Shown in pieces: positions 1-11,983 of a stretch of 64,000 nucleotides of DNA. Numbering within the stretch: the stretch's first letter is position 1; every line of letters begins with the position of its first letter. Source of the DNA: Alitta virens (Eukaryota; Annelida; Polychaeta; Phyllodocida; Nereididae). A program made the position numbers and the translations under genes. Under the pieces are notes generated by a model, which was given only the letters and a program-made list of their open reading frames with translations, ran no database searches and was not told where the DNA came from. The stretch spans positions 31,380,145-31,444,144 of the forward strand of contig OW028574.1 in assembly GCA_932294295.1 (NCBI GenBank), written 5' to 3'.

Positions 1-933
1 ACATTGTGCAATAATATGTAATTAACATTGAAAAGAACTACAGTAGTTAAAACTTGTATATAACCGATAACAGTATAAAATCAGAAAATATCCCTCAGAC
101 TCAATATAAGTTAACTTTGGTTACTGATATAATATCTTTTGTGTTGGCTGTGCAGTTTTAAATGAAACAAAGCCATGGAAAAAAATTATATATAATATGT
201 ATATGCTTTTTTGACAAAGTATATCATACATGATACATTTGTCAGATTAAAACACATACTAAGTCTACTTCTACTCACTATAATCCTATATTCCACTATC
301 TATACATACATTATCAATGGATCATTTATGTATCCATGGTCCCAGTAGTTGCTAAACAATAGCGCAGTAATAAGAGTCCTATATTTAATAGCGTCAGATC
401 ACAGTGAGGTATTTCTTGAGCATTGAGTTTGGTTTATATACATTGGTTAAATACATATGTATACATATATATCACATGTATACAGTAACACTAATTCACA
501 ATGTTAATATTAGTGCAATATTTGAATTAGGAGTATATACATTATATTATACAACAAGGCATCGTCCACTGATACAAGATAAAATAATACATGACAGGAG
601 TATTGTCCATATGATTGTCCTAGGACATCATGAAAACAAGGGCTGCATATGGAGTTCTTGACAACTTTCTTGAATGCAGTTTAAAGACGTATTGTCCGTG
701 ATTCACAGTCTCAACTAGTTTAGTTTAGTCTGTTCATCTTTAGGAATGCTGATAACGTGATCTTAAATTTTGAAGATTTTGGTCTTGAAAAGTCTTAAAA
801 AGGTCTTAAACCCTGGTTGAGGTGTCCACGGAAGATCTGCTAGGAGGTTGTGTTCTCGGATTGCTATGAACACATTCTCAATCAATATAGTGTCATGCAA
901 GGTGCAGTGATGTCATCATTTAATCTTTTACAG
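1..933. other. No gene recognised; expected upstream region of ATXN3
   Basis: AT-rich sequence with no exon I can support. The first ATXN3 exon, which in vertebrates encodes eight residues, would be expected upstream of 934. I find no ATG-plus-donor exon here encoding anything like it, so it may lie left of the window. Confidence 0.5.
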
Positions 934-3900
934 CAAGAGGGGTCTCTATGTGCACAGCACTGTCTGAACGCCTTACTTCAAGGTGCATATTTCACGGCAG
1001 TTGATTTGGCAGAGATTGCAAGAGAACTCGATGAAGATGAGAGACGAACGATGGCGGAAGGAGGCATGCAGTCTCCGGAGTACCAACAGTTTCTTCAGGT
1101 ATGTTTAGGATTGTGATATCGTGTATTCCTCCAATAATGTCAGGTGCCCTTGAAAGAAATCTCAAGCATTTCTTGTACATTGTTGTATAAAGATAAAATA
1201 ATTTTTTGAAAGAAGTGGCCAAGTTCTCCTTTTGGTAAGGAGGACTGGGCCACTAAAGTTTAGTCACCAAACCAACTTGTATCGTACAAATGTTGTAAAC
1301 CATTCTTTAAGTTCAACTATGATTGTGATATAGTGTAGTTAAGAGTTTCATTTTCTCTTTGTAAGCATAATTTCTAATGCGAGGTGGTTAGTGATGTCCT
1401 TATTAAAACTTTTGACAGTATTTTCTCACAGAGGCAAGTCTAGAACAGGGGCCAATTTCTCCCCACCTGAGATGATCTAGTTCTCCCCCAAAGCTGTTGC
1501 TTTTTCAGCCATAGTTTTTATACATAGCAAGAATAATATGTCAGGCACAATATTGTACTCTGATAATGTGCTCATTATAACAACATGGTTATTTCTAATC
1601 TATCCTTAATCAGTTTTTGTCAATGAAAAGTAGCGTACATAGTTGAAATTTTATTTACTGGCACCAAAACAATAATTTCATTTAATCAGAAAAAGAAATA
1701 TCTCAAATGATTTCTAGCTTTTGGACAGCCACTTATGATCATATAGGAGTCCTGCGACCCAATTTTAGGTTAATACCCTATGTACTATATGATACGTTCA
1801 GCTCTGGGGAGGGTGGCTCATTTCTCCTTACTTTTCGCAACAACAGTGTGACTGTATCAACTTGTTTGTAAAGATTAAGGGATAAGAATTTTTCTGTGAG
1901 TTTTATTACATATCAGGAATGCATACTTAATAAGTACTTATTTGTGTATGACTGTGTTTCTTTTCTTCAGCAACCATCCAGCAACTTTGATGACAGCGGG
2001 TTTTTCTCTATACAAGTTCTACAAAAGGCTCTAAAAATATGGAATCTTGAGTTGATAAATTTCACAAGCCAGGATGACCGAGCCATGGTGGCTAAATCTG
2101 ACCCTAAGTAAGTAGCCAATCATTTGGAATTTAAGAAGTTTTGTCTAAGAAATCACTTCGAAAGTCTTGATCGCTCTTCAATATTATATTAATGATTCTA
2201 TATTTGTCTTTTTCTGCAGTAGTCAGACTGCTTTCATATGCAACTACAGAGAGCATTGGCTGACCATAAGACGACTTGGCCAGCAGTGGTTCAATCTCAA
2301 CTCCTTACTGACAGGACCAGAACTTTTGTCTGATACATTTCTCTCCATGTTCTTGACACAACTTCAAACTGAAGGTAGTCATTAAAGTGCCTTTTGTTAA
2401 CTGTTGTGACTGACTATCTAATATTGACTATACATGTGTACTTCTTAAAGGTTTCTAACTACGTGACATTATTTCAAAGCACGAACAGACATTAAATTAA
2501 AGCATTAAACAAACATGAGATTTATCATATATTAACAGACTTATAAACTAGTTTAATTCCATACTTGACTTTCTATGCCTATAGTGTATGAATGAAGATG
2601 ACAAATATATCATATATATATTAAATTGTATATTTAAAAAATTTATGTTAATAAATTTCTTTTCAAGGTTATTCAATATTCATTGTATTTGGGGAACTGT
2701 CACCGTGTGAAGCTGACCAAGTGCTGCAAACAATGCGTGTCACACAACCAGTTAAGCCTCGACTTATAAGTGAAGAACTGACGATGAAAAAATTGGCAGA
2801 AGAGGAAGCAGAAAAGCCAGGACAAGCCCTTGACTATGACCTTCAAAAAGCCCTTATGGAAAGTCATCAATTGATGGTTCAAGAGGAGGACAGTGACCTT
2901 CAAGCAGCTCTTCGTCTAAGTATGCAAGGTATGCATTTTATCCTGCATGATAAATCCATGCAACTTATGTTGAAAACAAAAAAACAGCAGTTCGTCAGGA
3001 ACATACTGGTAAATGGAGGCACTTTTATGGTGCATAAATATCGGGTGACATATTGTTATTAATATTATGTAAATTTATTGAGATTTGTTTTAATTTTGAA
3101 TTTTAGATTCAGCACCTTAACGCTGTAAGTGAAGTAAATTGTAAATTGTAAACTGCCTCCTGCACTGATTGATGAAATTTTTGTTAAGCTTTAATATTTT
3201 TCAGTTTTGCACATGTTGAGTGATGATCTCAGAAATTTATGTCATCAGAGAACAACAAAATTCAATCTGTTTGCAGTGCATTTTAGTGCATTTGTGCTGA
3301 TTTCTATTCTGTTTGTTGATTACAATACTGTCTCTATTTCGTTTCTATTGAATAATGGGAAAATGTAACTTATGTAAACTGAAGGTCTTGACTTTCACTG
3401 TGGTTTAAAGTGAAGGTTGATCATTTTGCAGCAAGGAGATGCAAAGTGACTGGTCAAGTTAAAATGGATATGAACAGCATATACCGAAATTTTTTTAAAT
3501 TATTTTTCAGGCAGCTCAGGAGCAGAATCTAATGACATTGCTGTGGCCAGTGGTAGTTCTACAAATCACAAGTCACCAACTCAGGAAGAACTAAGAAATA
3601 AAAGACTTGCATTTTTCAATAAGCAGAATCAAAGTGAAGGGACATCCGCCAATGATAAAGATGCCAGTAATGGCGAAAGGACAGTTACAGGTAATTGCAT
3701 ATACATTTGTATTGATTGTTTTATGCTCTGTCATATACATGGCTGAAGTGCATTAGTATATCATTACGAAGTCCTATGGCTATGCTGATTCTGTCTAGCC
3801 ATCTATATCTCGATAATTGATCTCTATGGACAAAACTATGGTTGTATTGATGCTAAGTTACCCAAACTAAAAAACATCATAGGGACAACTTGGTTCAAAT

Positions 3901-4314
3901 ATGTTGACCTGTATCCCATCTGCAACACATTATTTAAATTTGTATTTCTAAGGCGAGCATTTCAATTCGCCATTTTCAAAAAACCGCCACAAAGGGCATT
4001 GCGTGTTATGTTCAAGTTGACCTTCATTGCGTGTCAGAGGCCCTTGGTATATAGGCTTTTCTGGTGCACATTTGCAAGAGGTCCTGAAGTGATATACACT
4101 GTGCAGTTATAGCTCAGCGGCATGACAGACAGAGGCTTTCATGTTGCATAAAATTGTGGGGTCATTGTCTATTATCATGTTCGTAATCTTTTCTGAATAA
4201 ACATATCAGTTGTATTGATTTGTTTCTGGTTATTATATTGCAGACGAGGATGCCACAGAAGATGAACTGCTTCAAGCGGCCATCAACATGTCAATGGAGT
4301 CTGTTCCATCATAG
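934..4314 (+). CDS. ATXN3: Ataxin-3, Josephin-family deubiquitinase (5' end possibly missing)
   Basis: Deubiquitinating cysteine protease that trims ubiquitin chains in protein quality control. Exons are 934-1098, 1971-2107, 2220-2374, 2668-2928, 3511-3690 and 4244-4314 (TAG); every GT-AG junction keeps frame. Using human numbering for the first exon, the catalytic Cys14 lies in QEGSLCAQHC, the His in NYREHW and the Asn in WFNLNS, so the Josephin triad is intact. Two ubiquitin-interacting motifs follow in exon 4 (DYDLQKALMES and DSDLQAALRLSMQ), and a third sits at the C-terminus (EDELLQAAINMSMES). The polyglutamine tract of the human protein is absent: the equivalent place reads FFNKQNQSEG. 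The predicted product is about 330 aa; human is about 361 including polyQ. The 5' end is uncertain. A good acceptor precedes 934, matching the human exon 2 border, but an in-frame ATG at 910 would also put the catalytic Cys at residue 14. Confidence 0.95.
1300..1850 (+). repeat. Interspersed repeat copy in ATXN3 intron
   Basis: This intronic stretch matches, in inverse orientation, the sequence at about 60705-61200. Shared blocks include the motif around TAAGCATAATTTCTAA, a 'cacttatgatca' block and the terminal 'gagggtggc' block. It is a dispersed element of unknown class with no coding capacity. Confidence 0.7.
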
Positions 4315-5005
4315 CTCACAGGAGTTACCCTCAATCGCTTACTGTGATAAGACTCTCGCTGCAAAACTCTTTACGCAAAATTATCCCACACAATTTGGAC
4401 CACCAAGAACTGAAAATTCTATTTCTGGAAATGTCTGCATCTTATAAAGAAAATTATCAATCTTGGAATGCCTCAATCAAAAATATTTTCTACACATTTT
4501 ACGTCATTTTCTCATGACAAGCACAGGACACGGCCATTGACTTATCTTTGTATGGTGAGGACACTACATGGAATGCATTCAAACTTCATATTCCTGATGA
4601 TTATAAATATAAATGGTCATTTATACATTGTGCTGAAGTATTCAACATTTGCTCGGTGTGCTTAATAATATCCCATTGATGGGTTTATTTACAACTACTA
4701 CGGATTTCATGAATTATATTTTGAACTTTGTTGCTATTGTTTTGAGAATTGATTTAAGTCTATAATTTTTAACATTATATTGTGTCTATTTAATCAGATA
4801 ATATGATTTTTTTATACAAATTTGCTGTCTTTTTGTCTTTTAGCCTTGGCTGATGATAGATGTTATAATGTAATATCATTCGTGACATGCCCATTACCAT
4901 AGAAATCTGGATGGTGCTACATGACTTGATGGCTGTTTATGGCCATTTTGCATCATTTGTACAAATCTTAAGGCAAACAAAAGGTCTTAGATAAACAGGC
5001 AACAA

Positions 5006-5011
5006 TTTATT
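5006..5011 (-). terminator. Polyadenylation signal AATAAA for RSPH4A
   Basis: The plus strand reads tttatt, which is AATAAA on the minus strand, about 40 nt downstream of the stop codon. It implies a very short 3'UTR. The convergent ATXN3 3'UTR begins at 4315; no canonical AATAAA was found for ATXN3 before 4900. Confidence 0.6.
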
Positions 5012-5051
5012 GGTCACAAATGGTGTACAAAATGTAATTTTATCACAGAAA

Positions 5052-8000
5052 TTAGTCGTCTTCTTCGTCCTCCTCTCCCTCTTCCTCCATCTCTTCATTA
5101 TTATCAGCTGCCTCGGCTTCTGCCGCCCGCAGAGCTGCTTCTTCTTCAGGGGTTGGGTCATCAACCTGCAGGAAATGTCATGAAAATAATGCAGTTTTTA
5201 TATCGCAAATATAAAAGTGTCTTCAACACTGCTCATAACTTACAGCTTTTTAATGTTTATGCTAAAGTTTATAAGAGATGATACTATTACTATGATTCTA
5301 TTTCACTTCCTCTAATCCAGGGACTTCCCATGAACTTGAAAATGAATGACATGTTGAAAATCATGAATCTTATATATCGGATTCCCTTAATTTTCTCACC
5401 TCAGTGATTTCAGGTCCACTTGAGAATTCTTCTTGTGTAGCTGGAACTGCTGGTGGACTGTAGTTTTCAGCAGCGTATTTCAGTCCGTAACCAATGTAAA
5501 GGTTTTCAAAGAGGCGTTCATGAGCAAACGCATGGGCACCAGGCCAGAGGTTTGATCTCATGATTGCTATGGCGTATTGTGGCACCAGACTGCTGGAGAT
5601 TTTTGGGGTCCATGGTGGCATGCTAACAATCTCAGCATCCTCAGATACTGGGGTCAACAGAGTTGGTCCTTCTTCTTTTTGTGGTTCATCTGCCTCTTCC
5701 TTTTCTTCTTCTTCTTCCTCATCTTCAAAATCATCTTCTTTCTTTTGCACTGGATTGAACCATTCGCAACGACCCTGCATAAAACAAGTTTAAATTTGGA
5801 CTGACAACTTAGGTAACAATATCTTTAGCATGTTTAGAGCTGTTAAATTGAAGTAGATCATACCTGTGGAAGGATGTGTCGAACGTGGTGCACCCAATTA
5901 GCTAGACTAGGATCTGTTAAGTCCCTCACTGGAATACCTTCAAAGTCTGGATTTATTTCATAATTTTCACGACCTGTATAAGAAATAGATTATTAGTTGC
6001 AGTGTTGTTGGTACTTAATCTGTGTTGTGTCTATGATATGTGTAGACGTGTCATTGGTGGTATTATAGTTGTATGATTCTGTTTTACCTCCTTCCTCCTC
6101 CTCTTCCTCCTCATCTCCAAACTGGTAGTACCCCATTGGAGAAATGTGGGTTCCTGCACTTATTCTGGCAATTTGAGCTCTTAAGTAGTTGGTTTCATTT
6201 CCAGGGAATGGAGGATAGCTGATTACCTACAATTATGAAGTGCCCTTATAACATCTTGTGGATCGGTGAAATATCAGTGGTGCAGGTAGTTAGATTTTTA
6301 CGCAGTTATTTTATAGGTTCTACTTACTGGGGCATCAAGTCGCCCTGTCAAAAACTTCTTGATTTGTCGTGCTACTTGAATTTGAGCAGGTGTCACTGGT
6401 GGCAATTTCACCCAGGGTTTTCCAGCTGTAAAACATTAGCAATACTTTTAATTATCTTAGAAGTAAAAAGACGATGCCATTGTATATTGTAAAATTAATA
6501 TAAATTTCATATTATTTAATCCAATGGGGGCTTTAGTTGGTTCACATTTAGTTAAATCCAAGTCAACCTTGCAAACAAATAGCGCTATAAATCCCCCCCC
6601 CCCCCCCATAATATATTCTGGAAAAGTTGCCTCGAGTCACATATAATATGGTCGGGCAGACGAGCAGCCAATGAGTTCAACCTTACGTTCTGTACAAATG
6701 AAGTATATCTTCTTGTTGGTTCCTGTTCTGTTTTCTTCCTTAGGGATTGGAGGAAGAGGTTTGTGATCTGGCTTGGGTGTGTCATCCTCTTCTGCTTCTT
6801 CTGCTCATGAAATATGCAAATAATAGTTTCAAGTGTTATTTATAGGCAATTAGGCAATACTTATTTAATCTGCAGCCTCTCGGATTTGCTCATATGGTGA
6901 CAAATGTGAAATTTTATTTTTAATTTTTGTCCGACTGACTGATTGACCCTTAACAATTGCCCTGAGAAGATCCGAGAAGCTAATGATCAGATCATGTGAA
7001 AAAATATTTTTAAAAATCAAGGATTCAGTCACTGAAGCTTAAATTGTTCAATGATCATGCATCAATCAATCACTGAAACCAAAATTTCCTAAACGCATGC
7101 TTGTATGAATTTGTGATTTGGGTAAAACTACTGTAACACTAGATCATGACCATGCAGAAAACCCTGCACTTGTGAGATCATTTGATTACAACTTTCATTG
7201 GTGAGGTTTGTTACCTTTCTTTAGACTCCTGTAAGTGGAGCGGTCTGTGATGAACAAGACAAAATTTGTGATGACTTTGTCTTGCCAAAAAGCAGCAAAA
7301 TATTAATGAAAAGTAATGAAAGATTGAAAGACTAAAATATTAGCATACCATCTTCATCCGCTTCTTCATCTTTTTCAGTGTTGTCTTCTTCATTTTCCTC
7401 CTCTGCCTGTGGTAAACATAGATATTACAATACAAGATTCAGCTCTGTACGTACTACTAAAAAGGGACATTAGAAAGTGTCAGCCTGAGTTAATAGATCA
7501 TTTTAAGTAGACAACTATGTCATTTTAAAATTTTAGTACTGAACTAAAAAAGCGATAAATTTTGCAGTCACCTCCTCTTCCTCTTCTTCATCTTCTCCTT
7601 CTCTGAATTCCACCTCGGCAACATAATAGTTTTGTTCTGTTCCGAAAATCTTTCCCCAAAATCGAAGATGCTGCAGTGGGTGAGAGTCATTTAATTGCTT
7701 CAAGGCCAACCAGATCTTAATCCACTCTTCTTTGCCTAAGCCTAAACCTGCTTGTTCAAAATAAAAGGCAAGTTGCATCACATTTGGAAGTCCTGTGTCT
7801 GTTTCTTCCGCGTCCTCAGCATCTGCATCTTCTGCTTGTCTCTGTAAACAAATTCACAAGGACATAGTGAGTCAATAACGTACATGTGAGACACATGGTA
7901 TATGATCTTAAAAGTTAATAGACTGTTTTGCTGATGGTCTCACAGACACATTCATTGTCATGCAATTAAAGCATGACAACCATGAGATATGCATTTATTC

Positions 8001-8492
8001 CCTCTCCAACCACTCTCATTCAAAAGGACCTCACATTTAATTACTAACTGACGATTTATGTTACACTGTCAGGCTCTTTATGATTTGGCACTTACCTTAA
8101 ACAATTTCTCTTGGATTTCAGCAAGGGCAACCTCTGTAGATTTTTCAAATTTGTCTCGTACAGTATCAGAATCTGACACAAATTTGGCCTTTTTCTGTGT
8201 TTGACTGATGTCTTCAAATAGGTCACCAACATTATCAGGCCTCTCGTTCAATATTTTCATAAGCACCTTAGCCAAATGGTCATACCTATAAGAAATAATT
8301 TGAATAAATGAATATGTCATTGGATCCATACTATAGTATACCATAATATATATACCACTATACCTGTTTCTGCTATATTATATTCACTGTAATTCAGACT
8401 TACAAGTTCAGTCCTGTCTTGGTACTCGCAGTCTGCAAGTAGGCTTTGGCATTTACCAAATCTTGCTCGTTGATGTCAGCTTGGCCGTCCAT
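5052..8492 (-). CDS. RSPH4A: Radial spoke head protein 4/6 (axonemal)
   Basis: Component of the radial spoke head of motile cilia and flagella, which relays signals between the central pair and outer-doublet dyneins. Exons in transcript order are 8404-8492, 8096-8285, 7572-7841, 7349-7406, 6687-6803, 6328-6425, 6088-6226, 5864-5973, 5400-5774 and 5052-5165. All phases agree and give 519 aa. That is shorter than human RSPH4A/6A (about 717 aa) and, as I recall, close to the sea urchin spoke-head protein p63. Diagnostic blocks are [12 protein letters not shown] (residues about 27-38), [31 protein letters not shown] (about 269-285), [30 protein letters not shown] and GPEITE. Acidic Glu-rich linkers separate them and end the protein. 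The start is the first ATG of exon 1, followed by [10 protein letters not shown]. Invertebrates often carry one co-orthologue of RSPH4A and RSPH6A, so the symbol is nominal. Confidence 0.95.
6593..6607. repeat. Poly-C tract
   Basis: Run of 15 C within an RSPH4A intron. Confidence 0.95.
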
Positions 8493-8755
8493 TCTGTATC
8501 TTTTCCTGGATACCTGGGTGAATCAAGAGGAATGGCGGACTTTTTCAACAAGCTGAAATGAAAAGTGCACAATCATGTACATCATTCTACATACATGTAT
8601 CAATTTAAATCAAAATTGATTGTATGGCAATGTCATTGTCAATGCTAATTTGATAAATGTAGAATTTGGTAATACTTGGTTCCAGTACAACAATAAATGT
8701 AAATCACTCACTCTGCAGACACATGTGCAATGCTATGTTGCTGTGCTGTTCTGGT

Positions 8756-8769
8756 GTTGCTACGGTAAA
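8756..8769. promoter_or_regulatory. RFX X-box-like site in the RSPH4A/SAV1 promoter
   Basis: The sequence gttgctacggtaaa resembles the X-box palindrome GTTGCY-N2-GGYAAC bound by RFX factors, which drive ciliary genes. It lies about 265 bp upstream of the RSPH4A start codon. It departs from the consensus at the last base, so binding is inferred. Confidence 0.45.
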
Positions 8770-8788
8770 CAATCTCGGCGGGCACCTG

Positions 8789-8798
8789 GTCACGTGAC
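8789..8798. promoter_or_regulatory. Palindromic E-box GTCACGTGAC
   Basis: Perfect 10-bp palindrome matching the binding site of USF and MiT/TFE bHLH-leucine-zipper factors. It sits between the divergent RSPH4A and SAV1 starts, 20 bp from the X-box-like site. Confidence 0.5.
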
Positions 8799-9236
8799 TA
8801 AACACACACAAACTGATGACGTAGTGCACGGTTTGCATTTCTGGAAAAGGTGTATTTTACCTGGATGAAGTTAATTTAACCCGCTACTAATGTAATTGAT
8901 CCGAGCGTTTAGTCGTTTACCTGTCCATCACTTCATGCAAGCGCATATGATGACCTATCACCACTTTTTTGGGCCGTAGAGGCCTACCATACGAAGGAGC
9001 GACCACTGAACTTGGGTATGCCAAAAATCTCTCATTCAGTTTGCATACTGGAGTCAAAAAAGTCAGTGAAAGTGAATCACAGTGAATGTTACACTTGTAA
9101 CATTATATTGAGTGGCTAACTAGCTTATGTATTTGTATTATATTGTAAATAATATTATTTTAGTATCTTCTTTTTACATGGACAATAATATTGTAAATAG
9201 TATCTTAAAATTATTTGCATGTTATACAGATGAGTC

Positions 9237-11983
9237 ATGCTGTCTAAGAAATCCAAGGACTCTTCCAGTGTTTACCAAGGCATTGCGGGGAAGTATGTGA
9301 AAAGAGAAACTCCCCCTGTGCTAAGAAGTGAGTACTTGAGCTTTTAGATTTTATAAACGATTTCAAAAATTTTGTAGTTTGATTGTGTAGCATTATAAGA
9401 CTGATAGTCACACCTTTATTTTCATACTATTGTGTTGATAAATTTGCTAGGGCTAAAATTGTGTACAAGGCATCAAGCCTACTCATCTTTAATAAGTTGT
9501 GAATGTGATTTGTGACAGCTGACTACAATGTGAGAAGACCAGGCAGGAACCGGTCTCAGACATATGTGCCATTTCAAAACCAGCCAAATAGTCCTGTGGC
9601 TCCAATAACCCCTAATCCAGTTGTGCCTACATCCAAGACCAATCCTCAGCCAAGTGGCATTCAGCAGAGAAATGTCCCAGCTCAAACATCAGCAGCATTT
9701 GCAAACGCTGGCCAACCTACGATGGTTATGGCCAGCGCCGGTAACAGCAAACTTCTTCAAAGTGTTTCGCAGCACTCATTGCCAGAAACGTTCCAGAACT
9801 TACATGTCAAAGATCAGGAAACACCCACTCAATCCAGTAGTAGTGTGAAGCGAAGTCAAAGCTTCACAGGACCTACTGTGCAAGGTCCAGTCAGACCTGC
9901 TTACAATTATGGTATGTTCAGTTTGTGAATTTTGGATATAATTATTGCTTTGTTAAACACATTAACATATATTTTATAGAGTGCATGTTTCTATTGCAGG
10001 TGCCAATTATGAAATTTCACCTATAATCAACCAGGGAAATGTCAGACAAGTTGCCCAGCTGGGACAAATAGCGGCTGGCATGCAGCACATACCTATGCAA
10101 AACCAACACTTTGTGCAGTATCGTTCGCCAGTAATGGCCTCACAGGGAGCTGAGCAAGATGACAATCTTCAAGTTGCTCAATATCATTCACAGATCCAAC
10201 AGCACTATGCTCAGCAAGCTCGTGGTCATGTTGGTCAAATCTATCAACAACAGTATGGTGCTCTTGGCCATCGAGCTCAAGGTAAAACTAACGCTGTATT
10301 TCCATCTTAATTCATTTCAATTGGCAAAAGTTTAAATGTTGATGTTGAGGATCGGTATCTATTTCTGGTGATGATATCTCACTGTTTACTTTTCAGCCTT
10401 TGTGTCAAATGTGTCATTAACATCTGTAGTTAGGCTGAGATTAATCATTTAATACACGACTGAAAATATTTTATATCTCCTTTCAGGCAACATAGACATT
10501 TCGCAAAGTAATTCAGAATTGCCATTACCTGTTGGCTGGTCAGTTGACTGGACAAATACAGGCAGAAAATACTACATTGATCATAATACACAAACTACTC
10601 ACTGGAGCCATCCACTAGAAAAGGAGAGCTTGCCCACTGGTTGGGAGAAAGTGGAGTCAACTGAACATGGCGTGTACTATGTCAAGTAAGAATGATTATC
10701 TTTTAGTAGTGAAGTTATGCTTACTGTTGCAAAGTAATATGGTAGTTTTGAGAAGCTGAGAAGCATTTCTGAAAGTAATACTATTGGTCAAGTGATAGAT
10801 TCAGCCTGTGCTGTGGCATTGCATACCAAGCTTATTTCTTTTCAATACCTTGTATTGTATTGTTTGCACTAATAGATCATATTATCTAAATAAGCAATGT
10901 AATTGGGGACTGCAGACACCTGTTGCACATTTGAGGTGGTTTTTTTTTACCATTTATGAATGTTGCAAAATTTCTTCTCTCCAGTCACATTCATAGAACT
11001 GTACAGCTTCATCATCCATGTGAAAATCTGACTGAAAGGCATTATGCAGCATCACTAGCTAACAGGGTAGTGGTACAGCGTCAGCAGTATGAACGCTTAC
11101 CTCATCAGATGGAATATCGCCAACAAAATTACCTAGTTCCTGCTAACCCTTATCTTAACACAGGTAATTATGGCCAGCAACATATTTCTCTTTTTTACTT
11201 TTAAGACTTATATCTTAGTGTTGTGTTGAAATTTTGTCCAGAGAGCTTAGTTTCAAATCAAGGCACCAGAATGCCTTGAGTGCCATGCAAAGTTAAATTT
11301 TTTCTCAAGTCTTGTTTGTGACAAGAACAACGTACTCCAGTTTGAACATGGTTAACTTGATGGCCTTTTTCTTTGCAGAAATACCACAATGGCTTGAAGT
11401 ATACTTCAAGGCTGCAGCTGAATATGATGACAAATTGAAGGTAGGCTTATTTTCTCATAAGTTTTGATGCATTTGATAACTTAGTATTATCTGTAAAATA
11501 TATCTGACATATTGATTTTCTGCAGTGGGAAGAGTTGTTCAAACTACCTGAGTTGGAGTGTGCAGATGCCATGTTGACTCGTATCTTCAAAAAGCATGCC
11601 GAAGCAATTGTGATGAAATTCGAACACCATCGCAATGTGCTCACACGTGAAATGGAAAGAAGAAAGCAACTCGGGCAAGTTCCCTTGGAGTCAATGGTAA
11701 GTGCTACTTTTGATAACATTTACAGAATGTACTTCTGCATATCTTATTTTAATTGTATGATTTTTAGGCATTCAGATATTCGATTTTTTAAGTAAAAGAT
11801 AATTGAATGAGTATACTTTTTGCACGGTCTGTTGTTCATAGTTACAAGGAAATTCTGTATTTATTGTAGTAGATAGTCATGGTGTCATGAGCCCGGACAT
11901 TGCTCATCATCTTGTTTTTTTTTTCTTTGTAGAATTTTGCCAAAGATGGCATACCGCAGTGGGTTGATCAAAGACGCTACTGA
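9237..11983 (+). CDS. SAV1: Salvador homolog, Hippo pathway WW-SARAH scaffold
   Basis: Scaffold that binds and activates the Hippo/MST kinase to restrain YAP. Exons are 9237-9327, 9519-9911, 10000-10281, 10487-10685, 10985-11163, 11379-11440, 11526-11696 and 11933-11983 (TGA). All junctions are in frame and give 475 aa; human SAV1 is about 383 aa. The N-terminus (MLSKKSKD, then [13 protein letters not shown]) matches the conserved SAV1 start. Residues about 35-255 are a low-complexity Gln/Ser/Pro region, longer than in human. WW1 (about 267-298) has W273 and W295. WW2 (about 304-333) has W308 but lacks the second Trp (VQLHHP), as in vertebrate SAV1. [11 protein letters not shown] then precedes the SARAH coiled coil (about 385-459, containing [17 protein letters not shown]). 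Human SAV1 ends near the SARAH domain; the last exon here adds 16 residues ending in RRY. Confidence 0.96.

Noticed and set aside
5560..5793. Ser-rich open frame opposite RSPH4A
   Set aside because: Antisense of the Glu-rich linker in RSPH4A exon 9.
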